From the NCBI RefSeq assembly GCF_004331175.1, contig NZ_SJOD01000006.1:1-64000 (forward strand): 64,000 nucleotides of DNA, given 5' to 3'. Of the stretch, positions 27,817-37,667 are shown one piece after another. This DNA is from Acinetobacter sp. ANC 4178 (GTDB taxonomy: Bacteria > Pseudomonadota > Gammaproteobacteria > Pseudomonadales > Moraxellaceae). Each line of letters opens with the position of its first letter. Within the stretch, counting starts at the first letter, position 1. Below the pieces are notes generated by a model that saw only the letters and a program-made list of their open reading frames with translations, ran no database searches and had not been told where the DNA came from. The translations under genes were made by a program, and so were the position numbers.

Positions 27817-28039
27817 GCACAGCCGCTCTTTTTTTTGCATTTTTTTGCTCAATTAAATATTTTTTAAACAATTTATCCAAACTTGAACGGAATTTATACG
27901 GCTTCTTGGGTTCTAGCATCCAAAACTCAACCGCCCAATTTGAATAGCCTTGTGAAAAACACATTATTGCAATCATTTACGTGCAGTCTGACGCCGCATG
28001 TCTTATGCTAATCCTATCTTCTGACACAAAACCAAATCC

Positions 28040-30481
28040 ATGATGAAAAATTGGGTCGATCCTGAAGCCAAAGCGGAAGCTGAACGCTACGAAAATCCTA
28101 TTCCGAGCCGTACGCTCATTTTAGAAACCATAGAACAATTAAACTCACCACAATCACATGCTGATTTAGTGGAACATTTCAAAATTGCTGATCAAAAAAG
28201 CATTGATGCGCTCAGTCATCGCCTGATCGCCATGGTGCGTGATGGTCAACTGATGAAAGATGGTTTTAAATTTCAACGTATGGCCGATCAACCGAGCTAT
28301 GAAGCTACGGTCTATATCAACAGCAAAGGCTTTGGTACAGCCAGTATTGCAGGTCACGACGATTTACTCTTGCCTGAACGTGAACTTCGCCAAGTGTTTA
28401 ATGGCGATCGGGTTAAAGTGCAACAAACTTCGGTTGACCGCAAAGGTAAAGCGTGGGGCTTTATTTCTGAAGTTTTGCAACACCGCGTCAAGCAGATTAT
28501 CGGAAAAGTTTCTCAGCATGAAGGTGAATACTTTATTCAACCTGCGAATCCGAATGCACATCAACCGATTACTCTAGAAAAAGAGTTGATTGAGCATGCG
28601 AAACTCAAACTGGGTGATTCCGTACGTATTGCAATTGACGACTACCCCACCCGTGAAGCATTCGCGACAGGGCATGTCATCCAGTCGATGGCAGACAAAG
28701 CAGATACCGAAATCATTATTCCACAAACCATTCTAGAGTTTGGTTTGCCTTATGAATTTCCAGAAGAAGTCGTTAAAGAAGCAGAAAGCTTTAAAGAGCC
28801 TAATGCCAAAGACCGTGAAGGTCGTATCGATTTACGCGACTTGCCTTTAGTTACCATTGATGGTGAAGATGCCCGCGACTTTGATGATGCCGTTTATGCA
28901 GAAAAACGTTCTGGCGGAGGCTATCGTGTGGTGGTCGCCATTGCCGATGTTAGTCACTATGTCCGTATTGGCAAGCCATTAGATGATGAAGCGCAAGAAC
29001 GTGGCACGTCAGTGTATTTCCCACATTTTGTGCTGCCAATGTTGCCTGAAGCGCTCTCGAATGGGCTGTGTTCTTTAAATCCACATGTCGACCGTTTATG
29101 TATGGTCTGTGATTTAAAACTTTCCCGAGCAGGTCGCGTTACAAGCTTTGAATTCTATCCGTCAGTGATGCATTCAAAAGCACGTCTTACTTACACACAA
29201 GTCGCCCAATATTTTGATGGCGATAGCGCTGCGGTAACTGAAGACCGTGAAGTCCGCAAATCACTGAATACCCTGTTCCAACTGTACCAAGTCCTCAAAG
29301 ACTTACGTGGCAAACGTCATGCTATGGAATTTGAAACTGTCGAAACCTATATGACTTTCGATGACTTGGGTGGTATTAATGAAATTCTGCCACGCACGCG
29401 TAATGTGGCTCATAAACTGATTGAAGAATGTATGTTGTTGGCGAACGTGGCTGCGGCTGAGTTTGCACTCGAACATGATATTCCTATGCTGTACCGTGTG
29501 CATGAACCACCTGAGTTCTCTCGCATTCAAAAAGTCCGTGATTTTGTCAAATTATTGGGCTTGAAATTCCCCGACCAGCCAACTCAAGCTGACTATCAGG
29601 CGGTCATTGAAGCCACTAAAGATCGTATCGATGCACCAAGCATTCATGCTGTGTTGTTACGCTCGATGATGCAAGCCTATTACGGCGCAAAAAATGCAGG
29701 ACACTATGGTCTGGCTTATGAAGCATATACGCACTTCACGTCGCCAATTCGTCGCTACCCAGATTTACTGCTGCATCGTGCCATTAAAGCGAAATTAGCT
29801 GGCAAGCCATTCCCACTTTCAGGCGCAGCACTGGATGATGCAGGTGAACACTTCTCTCAGACTGAACGTCGTGCAGATGAAGCATCTCGCTCTGTGACCA
29901 TGTGGTTAAAATGCCATTATATGCAACAGCATTTGGGCGATGAATTTGTCGGTGTGATTTCAGCAGTGGCTGAATTTGGTTTATTCGTGACCTTAAAAGA
30001 CCTGTATGTCGATGGTATGGTGCATGTCAGCCAATTGGGCAATGATTTCTTTGTATTTGATCAGGTCAGCCAAAGTCTAGTGGGACAAAATCATGGACAA
30101 ACGTTTGGTTTAGGCGATGAAGTCAAAATTAAAGTGGCTGGCGTGAACTTAGAAGAGCGCAAGATTGATTTTGAACTGATTCAACAACTGACCCACGCGG
30201 GACGTGCGATCCGTAGCCGTGCTCCACGTATTGCCAAAGCAGCAACGGTTCAGGCGAAAGAAGAAACCTTTAACCCACGTGCGGCGAAAGCTACAACTGA
30301 AACACGAGAATCTGGCGATCAACCCGTTGTGAAAAAGAAAGCCAAGTCCAAAGCCAATTCTTTCGCTAAAAAAGCCGATAAGAAAGCCTCGGGTAAAACT
30401 GAGACTAAAGGCAAAGACAAAGCCAAGAAAAAGAGCAAAGACAAAAAGAAAAAAGCCAACGCGAAAGTGCGTAGCGAATAA
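28040..30481 (+). CDS. rnr: Ribonuclease R
   Basis: Processive 3'-5' exoribonuclease that degrades structured RNA and takes part in rRNA and mRNA quality control. Domains in order: N-terminal winged helix (TLILETIEQL), cold-shock domains, the RNB catalytic domain with DGEDARDFDDAV (Asp metal ligands) and HFTSPIRRYPDLL, and a C-terminal S1 domain (EFVGVISAVAEFGLFV). The last 60 residues are Lys-rich, as usual for RNase R. 813 aa. A strong terminator follows. Confidence 0.96.
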   Translation: MMKNWVDPEAKAEAERYENPIPSRTLILETIEQLNSPQSHADLVEHFKIADQKSIDALSHRLIAMVRDGQLMKDGFKFQRMADQPSYEATVYINSKGFGTASIAGHDDLLLPERELRQVFNGDRVKVQQTSVDRKGKAWGFISEVLQHRVKQIIGKVSQHEGEYFIQPANPNAHQPITLEKELIEHAKLKLGDSVRIAIDDYPTREAFATGHVIQSMADKADTEIIIPQTILEFGLPYEFPEEVVKEAESFKEPNAKDREGRIDLRDLPLVTIDGEDARDFDDAVYAEKRSGGGYRVVVAIADVSHYVRIGKPLDDEAQERGTSVYFPHFVLPMLPEALSNGLCSLNPHVDRLCMVCDLKLSRAGRVTSFEFYPSVMHSKARLTYTQVAQYFDGDSAAVTEDREVRKSLNTLFQLYQVLKDLRGKRHAMEFETVETYMTFDDLGGINEILPRTRNVAHKLIEECMLLANVAAAEFALEHDIPMLYRVHEPPEFSRIQKVRDFVKLLGLKFPDQPTQADYQAVIEATKDRIDAPSIHAVLLRSMMQAYYGAKNAGHYGLAYEAYTHFTSPIRRYPDLLLHRAIKAKLAGKPFPLSGAALDDAGEHFSQTERRADEASRSVTMWLKCHYMQQHLGDEFVGVISAVAEFGLFVTLKDLYVDGMVHVSQLGNDFFVFDQVSQSLVGQNHGQTFGLGDEVKIKVAGVNLEERKIDFELIQQLTHAGRAIRSRAPRIAKAATVQAKEETFNPRAAKATTETRESGDQPVVKKKAKSKANSFAKKADKKASGKTETKGKDKAKKKSKDKKKKANAKVRSE

Positions 30482-30488
30482 ACCGATG

Positions 30489-30524
30489 CGGTGTTAAGAC
30501 TTCTGGTCTTAACACCCTTTTTTT
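30489..30524 (+). terminator. Rho-independent terminator of rnr
   Basis: GGTGTTAAGAC, a short loop, GTCTTAACACC, then seven Ts, eight bases past the rnr stop. Confidence 0.93.
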
Positions 30525-30535
30525 ATAAAACTATA

Positions 30536-31423
30536 ATGAAATTTATTCGACGTTTTATCAGTAAACCGATTAGCCAATATCATCCGCTGTTTTATTTTTT
30601 ATCGACCCGCACTCGACGGGCATTACGTCATTGGCAATGGAAAACCGATGGTCAAGATTATGCCCAGCAGAAGTGCTTAACGCATTTGCCCTATCGGGTT
30701 AAAAAACATCAATCGGTTTTAATCCGAAAATTAGGTGACAGTGAGCAGCATTGGCAACACAACAAAGTCATCAATCTGAAAATCGCCAGCCCTTATATTT
30801 CAGGCATTTTAATTACCCCCAAACAAACCTTTTCTTTCTGCCAATTGGTTGGACAACCCACACAAGCCAAAGGCTATGTTGAGGGCATGGAGCTGAGTTT
30901 TGGTCAAGCACGCGGTGGGATTGGCGGAGGAATCTGCCAAATTGCCAATCTGATTCATTGGTTGGTGCTACACAGCCCACTACAGGTGGTACAACGTGCA
31001 CAGCACTCCTTTGACCCCTTCCCCGATCAAGGCCGAGTTTTACCTTTTGGCAGTGGTGCCGCGATTTTTTATAACTATATTGATTATCAATTTTATAATC
31101 CGACCCCGCATACCTTTCAAATCCGCTTATGGTTTAGTGACAAATGTCTGGAAGGAGAACTGCGCTGTTCGGCAGACTTGGGTTATGTCTATCATGTGTT
31201 TGAACAACAGCACGCCTTTTTAAAAATTGGGCAAGACTATTACCGTCAGAACGAAATCTGGCGCCATCGCAAAGAAAAATACAAAAGCGGTGAAATTCTG
31301 GAAACAGAATGTATGACTCGTAACTTTGCCAAAGTCTTGTATATCCCTCAGCACATAGATCAATCCTTTAGCTCTTGGGCTGAATTTAGATCTGAACAAC
31401 AAACTCAATCAATTAAAACTTGA
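30536..31423 (+). CDS. VanW family protein
   Basis: 295 aa. The VanW core is seen in LITPKQTFSFCQLVG, then GYVEGMELSFGQ and the glycine-rich GGIGGGICQIANLIHWL. Named after a gene of the vancomycin resistance cluster of Gram-positive bacteria, the family has no proven biochemical role and is not itself evidence of glycopeptide resistance. The frame opens at 30491 inside the rnr terminator; I take the ATG at 30536. Confidence 0.87.
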   Translation: MKFIRRFISKPISQYHPLFYFLSTRTRRALRHWQWKTDGQDYAQQKCLTHLPYRVKKHQSVLIRKLGDSEQHWQHNKVINLKIASPYISGILITPKQTFSFCQLVGQPTQAKGYVEGMELSFGQARGGIGGGICQIANLIHWLVLHSPLQVVQRAQHSFDPFPDQGRVLPFGSGAAIFYNYIDYQFYNPTPHTFQIRLWFSDKCLEGELRCSADLGYVYHVFEQQHAFLKIGQDYYRQNEIWRHRKEKYKSGEILETECMTRNFAKVLYIPQHIDQSFSSWAEFRSEQQTQSIKT

Positions 31424-31463
31424 TTTCCCGTCTAACAGTCCCTACATCTAGATTAAGTTTAAA

Positions 31464-33521
31464 ATGAAATGGCGAATGTACATGCACTTAGATCAAGCAA
31501 CACTACCTGTTCCTCAGTTTGATCAAATTCAACTTAGCGACTTAAAACAACAAATTGAACAAGCCATCCAACACGGTCAGCAATTTTTAGCAGAGCTGAC
31601 GACGGTTCCTGAACAGCACGAGGTACAACTTCAAGTGCTGAGCCAAATCGATGAACTTGAAAATAATATGAGTGAATCATGGGGCGTTCTCTCCCACTTA
31701 AATGCTGTAATGAACAACGCTGAAACCCGTGATGTCTATCAATCTTTGCTTCCTGCACTGAGTGAATATTACACAGCGCTTGGACAACACACGGTGCTAT
31801 ACCAAACCTATCAACAAATCCAAGATTCGACAGAATTTAATCAACTGCCTGCGGCACAGCAAAGTGCCATCAAACTGGCATTACGTGATTTCAAACTCTC
31901 TGGTGTAGCCTTAGAAGGCGACGCGAAAAAGCGTTATGCTGAAATCTCAGCACGCTTATCGCAATTGTCTTCGGACTTCTCTAACCATGTATTGGATGCC
32001 TCTCAGGCCTATTTCAAACCTCTAAGCGAAGACCAACTCAAAGGTCTCCCTGCCAGCAGTGTTGAGTTATTAAAACAATATGGGCAGCAACGTGAACTTG
32101 AGCAAGCAGTCGCCACTTTAGATATTCCTGCTTATTTGGCCATTATGACCTATGCCGAAGATCGTACGGTGCGCGAAGAATTGTATCGTGCTTATACCAC
32201 CCGTGCTTCCGATCAGGCAGAACAAGCTGAATTTGATAATACGGCGGTGATGGAAGAAATCTTGAGCTTACGTCAGGAAATGGCACAGTTGCTCGGTTTT
32301 AATAACTATGCAGAATTGTCCCTTGCGAGCAAAATGGCACCTGATGTTGACACCGTCGCCAACTTTTTAATCGAGTTGGCTGAACATGCACGTCGCCCTG
32401 CTGAGCAGGAAATTGCCGAGTTGAAAGCGATTGCACAACAAGATAGGGTTAAAAACCTAGAACCGTGGGATACAGGTTTTTACTCAGAAAAGCTTAAAGT
32501 TCAGCAATTCAATCTTTCTCAAGAAGATTTAAAACCATACTTCCCAGCCCCTAAAATCATACAAGGCTTATTCAGCATTGTTGAACGCTTATATGGCATT
32601 CAAATTGTGCAACGTGAAGCCCCAGTTTGGCATACCGATGCTCAATATTTTGAACTGGAAGATCAAGGCAAAGTGGTCGGTGGATTCTATTTCGACCTCT
32701 ATGCGCGGAGTGGCAAACGCGGTGGTGCATGGATGAGTGGCTTCCGTTCCCGTATGCAAACTACACAAGGTTTACAAAAACCAATCTGCTATATGGTATG
32801 TAACTTTACTCCACCCGTTGCAGGACAAGCGGCTTTGCTCACCCATGATGAAGTCACCACACTGTTCCACGAATTTGGGCATGGCTTACACCACATGCTG
32901 ACCGAAGTCGATCATATTTCTGTGGCAGGTACCCACGGCGTGGCTTGGGATGCGGTAGAATTGCCAAGTCAATTTATGGAATTCTGGACATGGGACAAAG
33001 AAAGCCTCGATTTGCTTAGCGAGCATATTGAAAGCAAAGCGGTACTTCCTGAATCCTTGCTCAAAGCCTTGCTTGATGCTCGCTTCTTCCAGTCAGGCAT
33101 GCAAACCTTACGTCAAATCGAGTTCGCCCTATTTGATCTCAATATTCATCGGACGACGCCTGCATTAAATGCTGAAGGCATTCAAGCCACTTTAGATCAG
33201 ATTCGTAAAAACTACGCTGTTGCCCCTACGGCTGCTTATAACCGTTTTCAGCATAGCTTCAGCCACATTTTCGCAGGGGGTTATGCTGCAGGTTATTATT
33301 CCTATAAATGGGCAGAAGTTTTAGCCAGTGATGCCTTTGATCGTTTCGAACAAGAAGGTATTTTCAACACTCAGACTGGCAAAGAGTTTCGACAATTTAT
33401 TCTAGCAGTTGGCGGAAAAGATACCGCACTTGATGCATTTATCAATTTCCGCGGACGCGAACCAAAAATAGATGCATTATTACGCCATCAGGGTTGGACG
33501 AACGCAGATAAAACCGCTTAA
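31464..33521 (+). CDS. prlC: M3 family oligopeptidase (oligopeptidase A)
   Basis: Cytoplasmic zinc metallopeptidase that breaks down short peptides, including cleaved signal peptides. The zinc site HEFGH begins at residue 469, in a TTLFHEFGHGLHHML context, and the third ligand Glu is in WDAVELPSQFMEFW. Length is 685 aa, as in the family. Start choice is uncertain: ATGs lie at 31464, 31476 and 31482 and none has a good ribosome site. The YheV-like gene follows closely. Confidence 0.93.
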   Translation: MKWRMYMHLDQATLPVPQFDQIQLSDLKQQIEQAIQHGQQFLAELTTVPEQHEVQLQVLSQIDELENNMSESWGVLSHLNAVMNNAETRDVYQSLLPALSEYYTALGQHTVLYQTYQQIQDSTEFNQLPAAQQSAIKLALRDFKLSGVALEGDAKKRYAEISARLSQLSSDFSNHVLDASQAYFKPLSEDQLKGLPASSVELLKQYGQQRELEQAVATLDIPAYLAIMTYAEDRTVREELYRAYTTRASDQAEQAEFDNTAVMEEILSLRQEMAQLLGFNNYAELSLASKMAPDVDTVANFLIELAEHARRPAEQEIAELKAIAQQDRVKNLEPWDTGFYSEKLKVQQFNLSQEDLKPYFPAPKIIQGLFSIVERLYGIQIVQREAPVWHTDAQYFELEDQGKVVGGFYFDLYARSGKRGGAWMSGFRSRMQTTQGLQKPICYMVCNFTPPVAGQAALLTHDEVTTLFHEFGHGLHHMLTEVDHISVAGTHGVAWDAVELPSQFMEFWTWDKESLDLLSEHIESKAVLPESLLKALLDARFFQSGMQTLRQIEFALFDLNIHRTTPALNAEGIQATLDQIRKNYAVAPTAAYNRFQHSFSHIFAGGYAAGYYSYKWAEVLASDAFDRFEQEGIFNTQTGKEFRQFILAVGGKDTALDAFINFRGREPKIDALLRHQGWTNADKTA

Positions 33522-33559
33522 ACTACGTCATTATTGTTCACAGGGTGTTATTAACTGAC

Positions 33560-33766
33560 ATGAAAAGACAGTTTATCGCAGGCGCAAAATGTCCTAAATG
33601 CGGAGCTTTAGATCGTGTGGTTAAAATCATCACTGTGGATGACGAGTGGATTGAATGTATAACGTGTGAATATACAGAAAAGCGCCCGACCCATGTCGAG
33701 TCTGCTGAACCTGAACATCCAGACGAAATTGGGGTCATTCAATTCAAACCTCGTCAGCCTGAATAA
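33560..33766 (+). CDS. yheV: YheV-like zinc-ribbon protein (DUF2387)
   Basis: 68-aa protein with a CPKCG...CITC zinc ribbon, starting MKRQFIAGAKCPKCG, closely like E. coli YheV. Function is unknown; a nucleic-acid or metal role is only presumed. A GTG at 33545 is an alternative start. It lies 38 bases after prlC and 17 before the next gene, so all three appear to form one transcript. Confidence 0.82.
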   Translation: MKRQFIAGAKCPKCGALDRVVKIITVDDEWIECITCEYTEKRPTHVESAEPEHPDEIGVIQFKPRQPE

Positions 33767-33782
33767 CAACAAGGTTTAAGTC

Positions 33783-34226
33783 ATGACGTTAGATCAAAGA
33801 CAAAATTCAAAACTTTTAGTGGGGATTATTGCTGGACTGGTTGTATTGGTGGCTATTTTTTTAGCTTATCAATGGATGTCAAGCTCTCAACCACAACATG
33901 AAGCCGAGCAGCAAGTGGTTCATACACCTGCAAAGCCCGTGGTGAAAGAGGCTGTGCCTGTGGTCGAAAATGCAGCTTCTACAGCAGTTGCAAATACGAC
34001 TGCTGAAGCACCTATTCAATTGGTCGATGAAGCCATCTTAAAACAAGATGTGCCGAAAAATGCCAGCTTGGCCAAAGAAGAAATTGCCAAACTGGATGAC
34101 ATTCAGACACAACTGGATGAACAAGAGAAAACGCTGAAAGCACAACATGCTGATGCAGATGACCTGATTGCTTTGAAAGAAGAACAGGTGAAATTACTCG
34201 AAGCTCAGCTCGCCAAAGCGCAATAA
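33783..34226 (+). CDS. Single-pass membrane protein with coiled-coil tail, 147 aa
   Basis: Not recognised as a named family. A short cytoplasmic N-terminus, one membrane helix (LLVGIIAGLVVLVAIFLAYQW, about residues 11-31) and a low-complexity Ala/Val/Pro/Glu linker precede a C-terminal heptad-like coiled coil (about residues 95-147). The topology suggests a periplasmic coiled coil. AAGG lies seven bases before the ATG. Confidence 0.72.
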   Translation: MTLDQRQNSKLLVGIIAGLVVLVAIFLAYQWMSSSQPQHEAEQQVVHTPAKPVVKEAVPVVENAASTAVANTTAEAPIQLVDEAILKQDVPKNASLAKEEIAKLDDIQTQLDEQEKTLKAQHADADDLIALKEEQVKLLEAQLAKAQ

Positions 34227-34237
34227 AATATTCAAAT

Positions 34238-34282
34238 AAAATTCGGCTAGAATGGATTCCGTTTCCCTCTATGCCGAATTTT
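34238..34282 (+). terminator. Probable terminator (wide loop)
   Basis: AAAATTCGGC and GCCGAATTTT form a perfect 10-bp stem around a 25-base loop, 12 bases past the coiled-coil gene. The T-run is only four bases. Confidence 0.6.
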
Positions 34283-34632
34283 CTAGCTGATCTGCTCGTG
34301 TTATAGACTCAATAAACAGATCATATATTCGTGCATATCAATCTAAAGATTCGATGAATTACATTCTTCTGATCCTGTCAGAATTTCTCCTCCTTTGATC
34401 AGCCATTATTCATCTAATCGAGGTCTGATTATGATTACCCCAATCATAGAAATTCAATCTATAATAATATGATAGCCACATCAAAAAGCTCATCAAACAG
34501 AATCCATCCGCATCTTCCACTCAACCGTATTCTCTCAAAGTACACTGTTCTCATGAGATTTTTTAATTTTGTAGCAGCTTAATGGTTTTCACTGTTAAGG
34601 TTGAGCATCTTACTTATTTCCCAAGTCCTAAA

Positions 34633-34660
34633 AGCAATCAAGCACCCGAAGGTGCTTGAT
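34633..34660 (-). terminator. Terminator of the TRAP permease gene
   Basis: On the minus strand ATCAAGCACC, a TTCG tetraloop, GGTGCTTGAT, then TGCTTTT. A 10-bp perfect stem just after the stop codon. Confidence 0.8.
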
Positions 34661-34676
34661 GTATGACAGTATGTGA

Positions 34677-36872
34677 TTAGTGATACCAACCAAATAATTT
34701 AAAAACATACGGGGCAAAAGTCACCAACATTAACGATGGGAATAACACCATAATCGGCAATAACCAACGTTCATAACGATAATAAAATTTGGTGTATTTT
34801 TCTTTGGCTTCAGCATCTGCTGCTCGCACTTCATCATCCCCTACCGACATTCGGGTCAATAAGTGATTCAACGCAACGGGTGGCGTGACATAACCCAATT
34901 CAAAAGCAACCAGTACGATCATCCAGAAATGAATTGGATGAATGCCATTTTCATAAGCCACCGGAGCAACCGTCGCTGCAACCAAAATTACGGCACCAAA
35001 TGGATCTGTCGTCATCCCGATAATTGCCAGCAGTAATGCAATAAATGCCAGCGAAATATAAATATTGCCTAAATGCGTTGGCAATAAGGTCACGACTTCT
35101 GAGCGCTCAATCAACCCTCCGACACTCGCAGATAAAGCCATTAAAATAATTAATGCCCCAATATGTCCAACGGTCTCAGCCGAGGCAAACCAAATCGAAC
35201 TCCCAAAACTGCGACGATTGGCCGCATGTCCACCATGATCACGTAAGAATTGAGACTTTTGTTCATGCTCTAATGCTAATGTCGTGTGCGCATCTTTAGG
35301 CTCTGGACTAAAGCGATCTGCCCACCAACGATCAAACATAATGTAAGCAATCAGGATGATGGGAAGTACAACGGGTGCTGTAAATTCATCCATTTGCGTA
35401 TCTAAACCATACTTATAAAAAGCAATCACAAGGATCGTAATCACAACGTATGGAATCACTGGAACACAAGCACGTAGCATTCCTGGAACGGCGACTTTCG
35501 GTGAGTTCACGCGGAAACGGGTTTCTGCCAACCACAGTGAAATTCCCAAGAATACAAAAGCGGTTAACCAGAAAACATACATCCCATGATCAAATAACTC
35601 ATCCGAGGTGACATGACGGCTATCCAGCATCGAAATCAAAATAATCAATAAACATGGTCGTATCACAACACCGAGTGAACCCGACATTGCCGAAACAGCT
35701 AAGGCAAACTGACGGCGAGAACCTGCATTCCAAACTTCTTTATAAATGATGGCACCCGCAGCAACCACGAAAATCCCCGATGCGCCGGTATACGCTGTCG
35801 GAATCGCAGCGGCAATTAAAATCAACCACGTTAAGGTTTCTGGTGCTAAATTCCATGGACGTAATATGCCTAAAAACAGATCCATGACACGTGTTTGTGT
35901 GAGTAGCATCCCCGCCCAAATGAACAGTGCTAAATTTAAGAAAATTCCTGAAAATTCAACCAAAATACCGAGATAAATCCCTTGCCCCATTGGATAGTCC
36001 ATGAAGAAGGTAAATGCAATGCCTGTAATAATCGCCATGTAGGCATATAAGGGCACACTCAGCAGCGCTAAACCGACATTTCCACCTGATTGTTTGGGTA
36101 CAGGGGGCATAAAGAGTTGGAAAAGACTCAAAATCGTCTGAATCACAAATAATCCAATCCAGATCCAATATCCTGCTAAAGTTTCAAAGGTACTACTCAC
36201 CCCAGAATTAACAACCGAATGATACTGACTCACCACGGAATAACTCAGTAAGCCATTCCCCATAATCATAAATAAGGCATAAACACGGTAATCAATTTTT
36301 GTAGCGGGTGCACGCAAACCAATATGGTGATATTTCACGGTGGCTGAAATTGCCGCGAAAAACACCATCACCAATAAGATGAGTACACGATTCTCAGAGC
36401 CAAATTTAAAAATGCCAAAGAAGCCTGTTTCTATCGTTCTATAGGTTCTTAAACTTGGATGATCATCTAAATATTTCATCGATTTATCATAAAACTGATA
36501 TTTTTCTTCACACTGTCGCACACCTGCCAACACGGAAGCACGTACATCTGACTCAGAGGCTGTACCAAAAATATCAGCAAACTCATCAGCAGAACTCGCT
36601 TGCATTTGCGTCCGAACTAAAGCGTCAACATCTGGGTGACGATTACAATCGGGTTTAATCGGCTCCGCCCGCAAAAAGGAATACTGCATACCCACAGTTT
36701 CATTCCCATACAGCCGCTCGCCCACGCGCAGTAGCTGTCCATGAATCATTTCACCTGTGCCAATAATTAGAGTCAAAATTAACAACAGCAAGATTACAAA
36801 CGTTGAAATCCATTCTGTCCAAATATTCTTGATCAGGTCTAGTCCAGACCTTTTCTGTCCTGCATCCTTCAT
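34677..36872 (-). CDS. TRAP transporter permease (fused small and large subunits)
   Basis: 731-aa inner-membrane protein from the ATG at 36872, chosen because AGGAA precedes it; the frame extends to 36944. It has an N-terminal helix, a periplasmic loop of about 110 residues with two Cys (DCNRHPDV, RQCEEKY), further helices like the DctQ subunit, and then the DctM-type large permease. The latter carries AAAIPTAYTGASGIFVVAAG and GMTTDPFGAVILVA. TRAP systems import organic acids with an Na+ gradient and normally need a periplasmic DctP protein; none is in this window. It ends a cluster with rhombosortase and a TatT-like lipoprotein. Confidence 0.85.
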   Translation of the reverse strand: MKDAGQKRSGLDLIKNIWTEWISTFVILLLLILTLIIGTGEMIHGQLLRVGERLYGNETVGMQYSFLRAEPIKPDCNRHPDVDALVRTQMQASSADEFADIFGTASESDVRASVLAGVRQCEEKYQFYDKSMKYLDDHPSLRTYRTIETGFFGIFKFGSENRVLILLVMVFFAAISATVKYHHIGLRAPATKIDYRVYALFMIMGNGLLSYSVVSQYHSVVNSGVSSTFETLAGYWIWIGLFVIQTILSLFQLFMPPVPKQSGGNVGLALLSVPLYAYMAIITGIAFTFFMDYPMGQGIYLGILVEFSGIFLNLALFIWAGMLLTQTRVMDLFLGILRPWNLAPETLTWLILIAAAIPTAYTGASGIFVVAAGAIIYKEVWNAGSRRQFALAVSAMSGSLGVVIRPCLLIILISMLDSRHVTSDELFDHGMYVFWLTAFVFLGISLWLAETRFRVNSPKVAVPGMLRACVPVIPYVVITILVIAFYKYGLDTQMDEFTAPVVLPIILIAYIMFDRWWADRFSPEPKDAHTTLALEHEQKSQFLRDHGGHAANRRSFGSSIWFASAETVGHIGALIILMALSASVGGLIERSEVVTLLPTHLGNIYISLAFIALLLAIIGMTTDPFGAVILVAATVAPVAYENGIHPIHFWMIVLVAFELGYVTPPVALNHLLTRMSVGDDEVRAADAEAKEKYTKFYYRYERWLLPIMVLFPSLMLVTFAPYVFKLFGWYH

Positions 36873-37034
36873 ATGTATTCCTATTTTTATTTTACTCATC
36901 ACCAATGATGGTGTAGATATCCTTGAGGAACAGAACATCTCCATATTCTGTTCCGATCTTTATTTTCAGCTTCACTCTGCATGTATTTTGGACTGAATAA
37001 AATGACTGTTTTTGTTTTCTTTCTGCCTAAAATG

Positions 37035-37616
37035 TCAACTTTTAGACATAACTCGCAGATAATGAAAAGGAAAATATAATAGGGCAAAAACCATTCCCCA
37101 GATTGCGCCCAGTAAATGCGCTTCAACTAATACAGGGCTGCCGATCAGTTCTGCTGTTCCAGTATTACCAATCGTATTTTCCCAAATGAGTTTCAACACA
37201 ATCAGCCCCAGTACCACAGCAGCAAATTTACGCTCATGCGCGTAACTTAAATGGATCAATGCGACTACGACATAAGCACCGTGTAATACCCCTGACAATC
37301 CAGCATAAGCTTCTATATCAGGAAAAATATAATAAAAACTTAAGCTAATGCAGACTGGAAGCACGACCAATAAAGCAGCCAAATGCCAGATTCGGACATG
37401 AGGAAAAATAAAAGGAAAACAGGCAAAGGCAAGCATATTCAGCAAATAATGTGTCCATCCGACATGCACCCAATGCCCTGTCCAAAGACGCCAGAATTGC
37501 TCCAACAAATCTGGGCGCCAATAGATAAAATAGTCTGCAAAAATCTGTAAACAAGCAGAGATTGAGGCAACCCCTGCAATAAAGACCACCTTTCGAGCAA
37601 AATATGGATCATTCAT
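37035..37616 (-). CDS. rrtA: Rhombosortase (rhomboid-like serine protease)
   Basis: 193-aa, about six-helix intramembrane protease. The catalytic Ser108 lies in GLSGVLHG and His167 in VEAHLLGAIWG; an N-terminal HWVHVGWTHYLLNM block matches rhombosortases. The family processes proteins with a GlyGly-CTERM tail, usually secreted by type II secretion. No gene in this window has such a tail, including both neighbours. The ribosome site GGGAG fits the ATG at 37616 better than that at 37622. Lies 51 bases after the lipoprotein gene and about 160 before the TRAP gene. Confidence 0.87.
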   Translation of the reverse strand: MNDPYFARKVVFIAGVASISACLQIFADYFIYWRPDLLEQFWRLWTGHWVHVGWTHYLLNMLAFACFPFIFPHVRIWHLAALLVVLPVCISLSFYYIFPDIEAYAGLSGVLHGAYVVVALIHLSYAHERKFAAVVLGLIVLKLIWENTIGNTGTAELIGSPVLVEAHLLGAIWGMVFALLYFPFHYLRVMSKS

Positions 37617-37667
37617 TAGCATCTCCCTCGACTTCTTACAGCAATTCCTTTGCCTCTTAAGACGTTA

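Larger units (their letters stand above)
34227..34676. other. Convergent intergenic region, 450 bases
   Basis: No convincing gene on either strand. It contains a terminator-like stem at each end (34238-34282 and 34633-34660). The AT-rich middle has scattered TATAAT-like strings without matching -35 elements. Confidence 0.5.

Noticed and set aside
27770-27976. Minus-strand 68-codon frame upstream of tRNA-Ser
   Set aside because: It overlaps the tRNA-Ser 5' end and contains the consensus promoter of the tRNA cluster within its codons, with no ribosome site, so it is most likely chance.
30536-31423. Vancomycin resistance determinant
   Set aside because: Only the VanW-like gene is present; none of the ligase, dehydrogenase or dipeptidase genes that give resistance is nearby.
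34283-34632. Possible small RNA gene in the 450-base convergent gap
   Set aside because: TATAAT-like strings occur but no -35 at proper spacing and no internal terminator; nothing supports an RNA gene.
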